Source: Nannocystis sp. RBIL2 (GTDB lineage: Bacteria; Myxococcota_A; Polyangia; Nannocystales; Nannocystaceae). Taken from it: DNA of 64,000 nucleotides. Position 1 is the first letter of the stretch. Each line of letters begins with the position of its first letter. Position numbers and translations under genes: made by a program. The stretch spans positions 3,248,151 to 3,312,150 of the forward strand of contig NZ_JAPNJW010000002.1 in the NCBI RefSeq assembly GCF_026626745.1, in the 5' to 3' direction. The notes under the pieces were generated by a model. That model ran no database searches. It saw only the letters and a list, made by a program, of their open reading frames with translations, and was not told where the DNA came from. Shown here one piece after another: positions 62,097-64,000 of this stretch.

Positions 62097-63283
62097 GTCG
62101 ACCCCTCCAGGAACGCCGCGATCTCGCGTCCGAGCCCGGCGGGCACGCGGCGCTGGCTCGTCGTCAGGCGCGGCCGCAGCTCGGCGAGCAGCGCGGCGTG
62201 GGCGTGATCGCGGGCCACCTCCGCCGCCGCGAGGTAGCTCCTCGCCGCCGCCTCGTGGGCCCCTCGCAGCTCCTCCAGCCGCCCGCGCCACTGCAGCGCC
62301 TGCGCGTGGCTGTTGGCGTCCGGAACGGCCATCGCGAGCCGCTGCGCCCCGTCGTAGAAAGTCTCGGCGTCGGCGCGGCGGCCGAGCTCGAAGTACAGCC
62401 GCGCCAGGTTCTGCGTGATCGCTAGCATCAGCAGCGCCGCCCCGGTCCGGCTCGCCGGCACGAGCGCGCGCTCGTACCACGACACCGCCTCGCGCCTGTC
62501 CTTTCGGGCAGATGCGACGTCGCCGATTCCGCTCAGCGCCAGCGCCGAGAGCACCGGGTTCGCGGCCGCCTCGGCCCAGGAGTACAGATCGCGGAAGCCG
62601 GCGATCGCCTGGTCGTGGCGCCCGCTCGCCGCGTCGATCGCCGCCGACTGCAGCAGCGCCTGGGCCCGCCGCTCCGGCGGCGCCGTGGGGTCGTTCGCCT
62701 CCTCCACCACGCCCGCCGCCAGCGCCGTCAGCGACAGGTCGACCGCGAGCGCGCGAGAGAACCGCGGCAGCTCGCCGAGCGCGGCGCCCGGCGGCGCGTG
62801 GACGAAGATCCGCATCCGGTGAAACCACGGCGGCCAGCCCGGCTCCGCCGCGACCAGGGCTCGCGTGAACCCCAGCGCCTCCGCCTCCGCCTCGACCGTC
62901 AGCGGGACGAGGATCGCCACCAGTCGCGGAGGACATGTCCTTTTGGGCAGGATGATGTCTCGCGCGAACTCTAGCGTCGACCGCACCCGCGCGACCGGGG
63001 GCCGCGCCGGATCGACGCACGCGAGGGGCAACTGCAGGGCGTCACCGGCCCGGTCGCGGGCGACCATCAAGCAGCCCTCGGCGACCGTCGCCGCGTACGC
63101 GTCGGCCGACGCGAACGGGTGCGGGAACGGCAAGAACACGTCGGACGACGCCGCGGCGAGCTCTTGCAGCGTCGAGTGGACCCACGGCAAAAAGTCGCGC
63201 TCGGCCTGCAGCACGCAGAGCCCGTGCTCGTGGCCGGTGATGAAGCCGGCGAGGTCCTGGCCGAGTCGCTGGAGCGTGCGCAT
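62093..63283 (-). CDS. TPR-containing protein between VgrG and PAAR
   Basis: A 396-residue soluble protein. The N-terminal half is not recognised (MRTLQRLGQDLAGFITGHEH). The C-terminal half has about four TPR-like helical pairs (AIDAASGRHDQAIAGFRDLY, ALALSGIGDVASARKDRREAVSWYERAL, LARLYFELGRRADAETFYDGAQRLA). Location between the VgrG and PAAR genes, with 6-base and 4-base (overlap) spacing, suggests an adaptor or chaperone for loading the PAAR/RHS effector. It is not similar to the known Eag chaperones as far as motifs show. Confidence 0.72.
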   Translation of the reverse strand: MRTLQRLGQDLAGFITGHEHGLCVLQAERDFLPWVHSTLQELAAASSDVFLPFPHPFASADAYAATVAEGCLMVARDRAGDALQLPLACVDPARPPVARVRSTLEFARDIILPKRTCPPRLVAILVPLTVEAEAEALGFTRALVAAEPGWPPWFHRMRIFVHAPPGAALGELPRFSRALAVDLSLTALAAGVVEEANDPTAPPERRAQALLQSAAIDAASGRHDQAIAGFRDLYSWAEAAANPVLSALALSGIGDVASARKDRREAVSWYERALVPASRTGAALLMLAITQNLARLYFELGRRADAETFYDGAQRLAMAVPDANSHAQALQWRGRLEELRGAHEAAARSYLAAAEVARDHAHAALLAELRPRLTTSQRRVPAGLGREIAAFLEGST

Positions 63284-63289
63284 CGGACC

Positions 63290-64000
63290 TCAGTTGATCT
63301 TGATCAGGGCGCCGGAGATCTCGTGCAGCCCGGTGGCCGTGCTGTTGATCTTCGTCCCCGAGCTGGAGATCGTCGGCCCCGAGATCTTGATGCCGTCGTC
63401 CTTGATCGTGATCGAGCTGGAACCGACCAGCAGCGTGATCTCCTTGGTGCCGGTCAGCACGATCGTCTCGGCCTGGACGACGACCGCCTCGCTGCCGACC
63501 GTGACCGCTTTGCCCGCGGCGATGTTGACCATGTCGCTCGAGGCCAGGGTCGCCTTGTCCTTGCTGCCCATTGTCAGGGTCGAATGCGACGACACCAGCG
63601 ACACGGCTTGCTTGCCCGACAGGCTCAGCGTGCTCGTCTGGGAGGCGAGGGAGGTCGCCTGCTTGCCGGCCAGGGTCAGCGTGTCCGTCTTCGCCCGGAT
63701 CGCCACCGCGGTCTGTGCCGTCGCCGTCAAGTCAGCCGTCTCGGCGGTGAGGGAGAGCCCGGTCTTCGCCGTCAGACCGATGTTCGCGGTCTGCGAGGTC
63801 GCCGTGATGGCCTGGTTCACCGTCATGGTGTGCGTCCCGGACTCGACGGTGAGCGAGCTGGCGCCCGACTGCACGGTCACGCTGCGGTCTTGCTTGATCG
63901 TCGTCGTGCTCTTGCCGGTGCTCACCGTCAGCGACTCGTCGCCCTCCGTCACGGTCACGCTGCGGTTGCCGGTGATCGTGAACGTCTGGTTGCCGCCGAC
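63290..64000 (-). CDS. VgrG C-terminal region (partial, runs off the window)
   Basis: The last 236 or so residues of a VgrG-type spike: a long run of short, Thr/Ser/Val-rich repeats (SLTVESGTHTMTVNQA, DTLTLAGKQATSLASQT) typical of the beta-helix (DUF2345/gp27-gp5-like C-terminus). The reading frame continues beyond 64000 (upstream VGGNQTFTITGNRS). It ends in GALIKIN, 6 bases before the TPR gene. It forms the first visible gene of the effector cluster. Confidence 0.85.
   Translation of the reverse strand, partial: VGGNQTFTITGNRSVTVTEGDESLTVSTGKSTTTIKQDRSVTVQSGASSLTVESGTHTMTVNQAITATSQTANIGLTAKTGLSLTAETADLTATAQTAVAIRAKTDTLTLAGKQATSLASQTSTLSLSGKQAVSLVSSHSTLTMGSKDKATLASSDMVNIAAGKAVTVGSEAVVVQAETIVLTGTKEITLLVGSSSITIKDDGIKISGPTISSSGTKINSTATGLHEISGALIKIN

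Overview
The window is very GC-rich and gene-dense, and reads like the chromosome of a myxobacterium. The closest fit by content is Nannocystis and its relatives, but this is inference. The reasons are five eukaryotic-type Ser/Thr kinases with catalytic motifs plus a pseudokinase and a truncated kinase, many lipoproteins with low-complexity Thr/Ser/Asp/Pro linkers behind the lipobox, beta-propeller and vWA lipoproteins, and a sigma-factor/kinase pair. No rRNA, tRNA, CRISPR array or replication origin was found.

Layout. 0-5 kb: a glycosidase-like lipoprotein divergent from an amidohydrolase lipoprotein, then a small protein. 4.6-5.9 kb: an ArsR regulator divergent from an SDR oxidoreductase, with two matching candidate operators. 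6-16 kb: a propeller lipoprotein, a membrane Ser/Thr kinase, VOC and Nudix genes, a LysR/FAD-monooxygenase divergent pair, and an AraC regulator divergent from a SnoaL-like/NmrA-like pair. 16.3-20.6 kb: a tandem duplication of an FG-GAP-like lipoprotein. Each copy has the same sigma54-like -24/-12 sequence and palindrome; the first copy is frameshifted. 20.7-31.2 kb: a hypothetical protein, two lipoproteins (one vWA), an ECF-like sigma factor followed by a giant kinase, a small lipoprotein and a kinase lacking its N-lobe. 31.5-37.3 kb: a kinase with kinesin-light-chain-type TPRs and a di-haem lipoprotein. 37.9-48.4 kb: a P450, a WGR/SUKH-like protein, several secreted proteins, an alpha/beta hydrolase lipoprotein and a frameshifted Sel1-like protein.

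48.7-53.7 kb is a compact three-gene operon: an active-looking kinase with an unassigned C-terminal domain, a kinase with a cysteine cluster (zinc-ribbon-like) inserted in the N-lobe, and a tail-anchored pseudokinase with repeated ERTE/DRTE motifs. An IS21-family element (about 53.68-56.35 kb) lies directly downstream. On the minus strand at the right edge is a type VI secretion effector module: VgrG (cut by the window), a TPR protein, a PAAR-like spike, an RHS protein ending in a metalloprotease-like (M91/NleD-type) toxin, and a small lower-GC gene that is the best immunity candidate. No structural T6SS genes are in view.

A short palindrome, TGTCC-N4-GGACA, recurs in several intergenic regions (3.7, 13.6-13.9, 31.3-31.5 and 35.0 kb) and occasionally inside genes. 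The least-explained elements are this palindrome family, the kinase/zinc-kinase/pseudokinase operon and the mosaic RHS gene.
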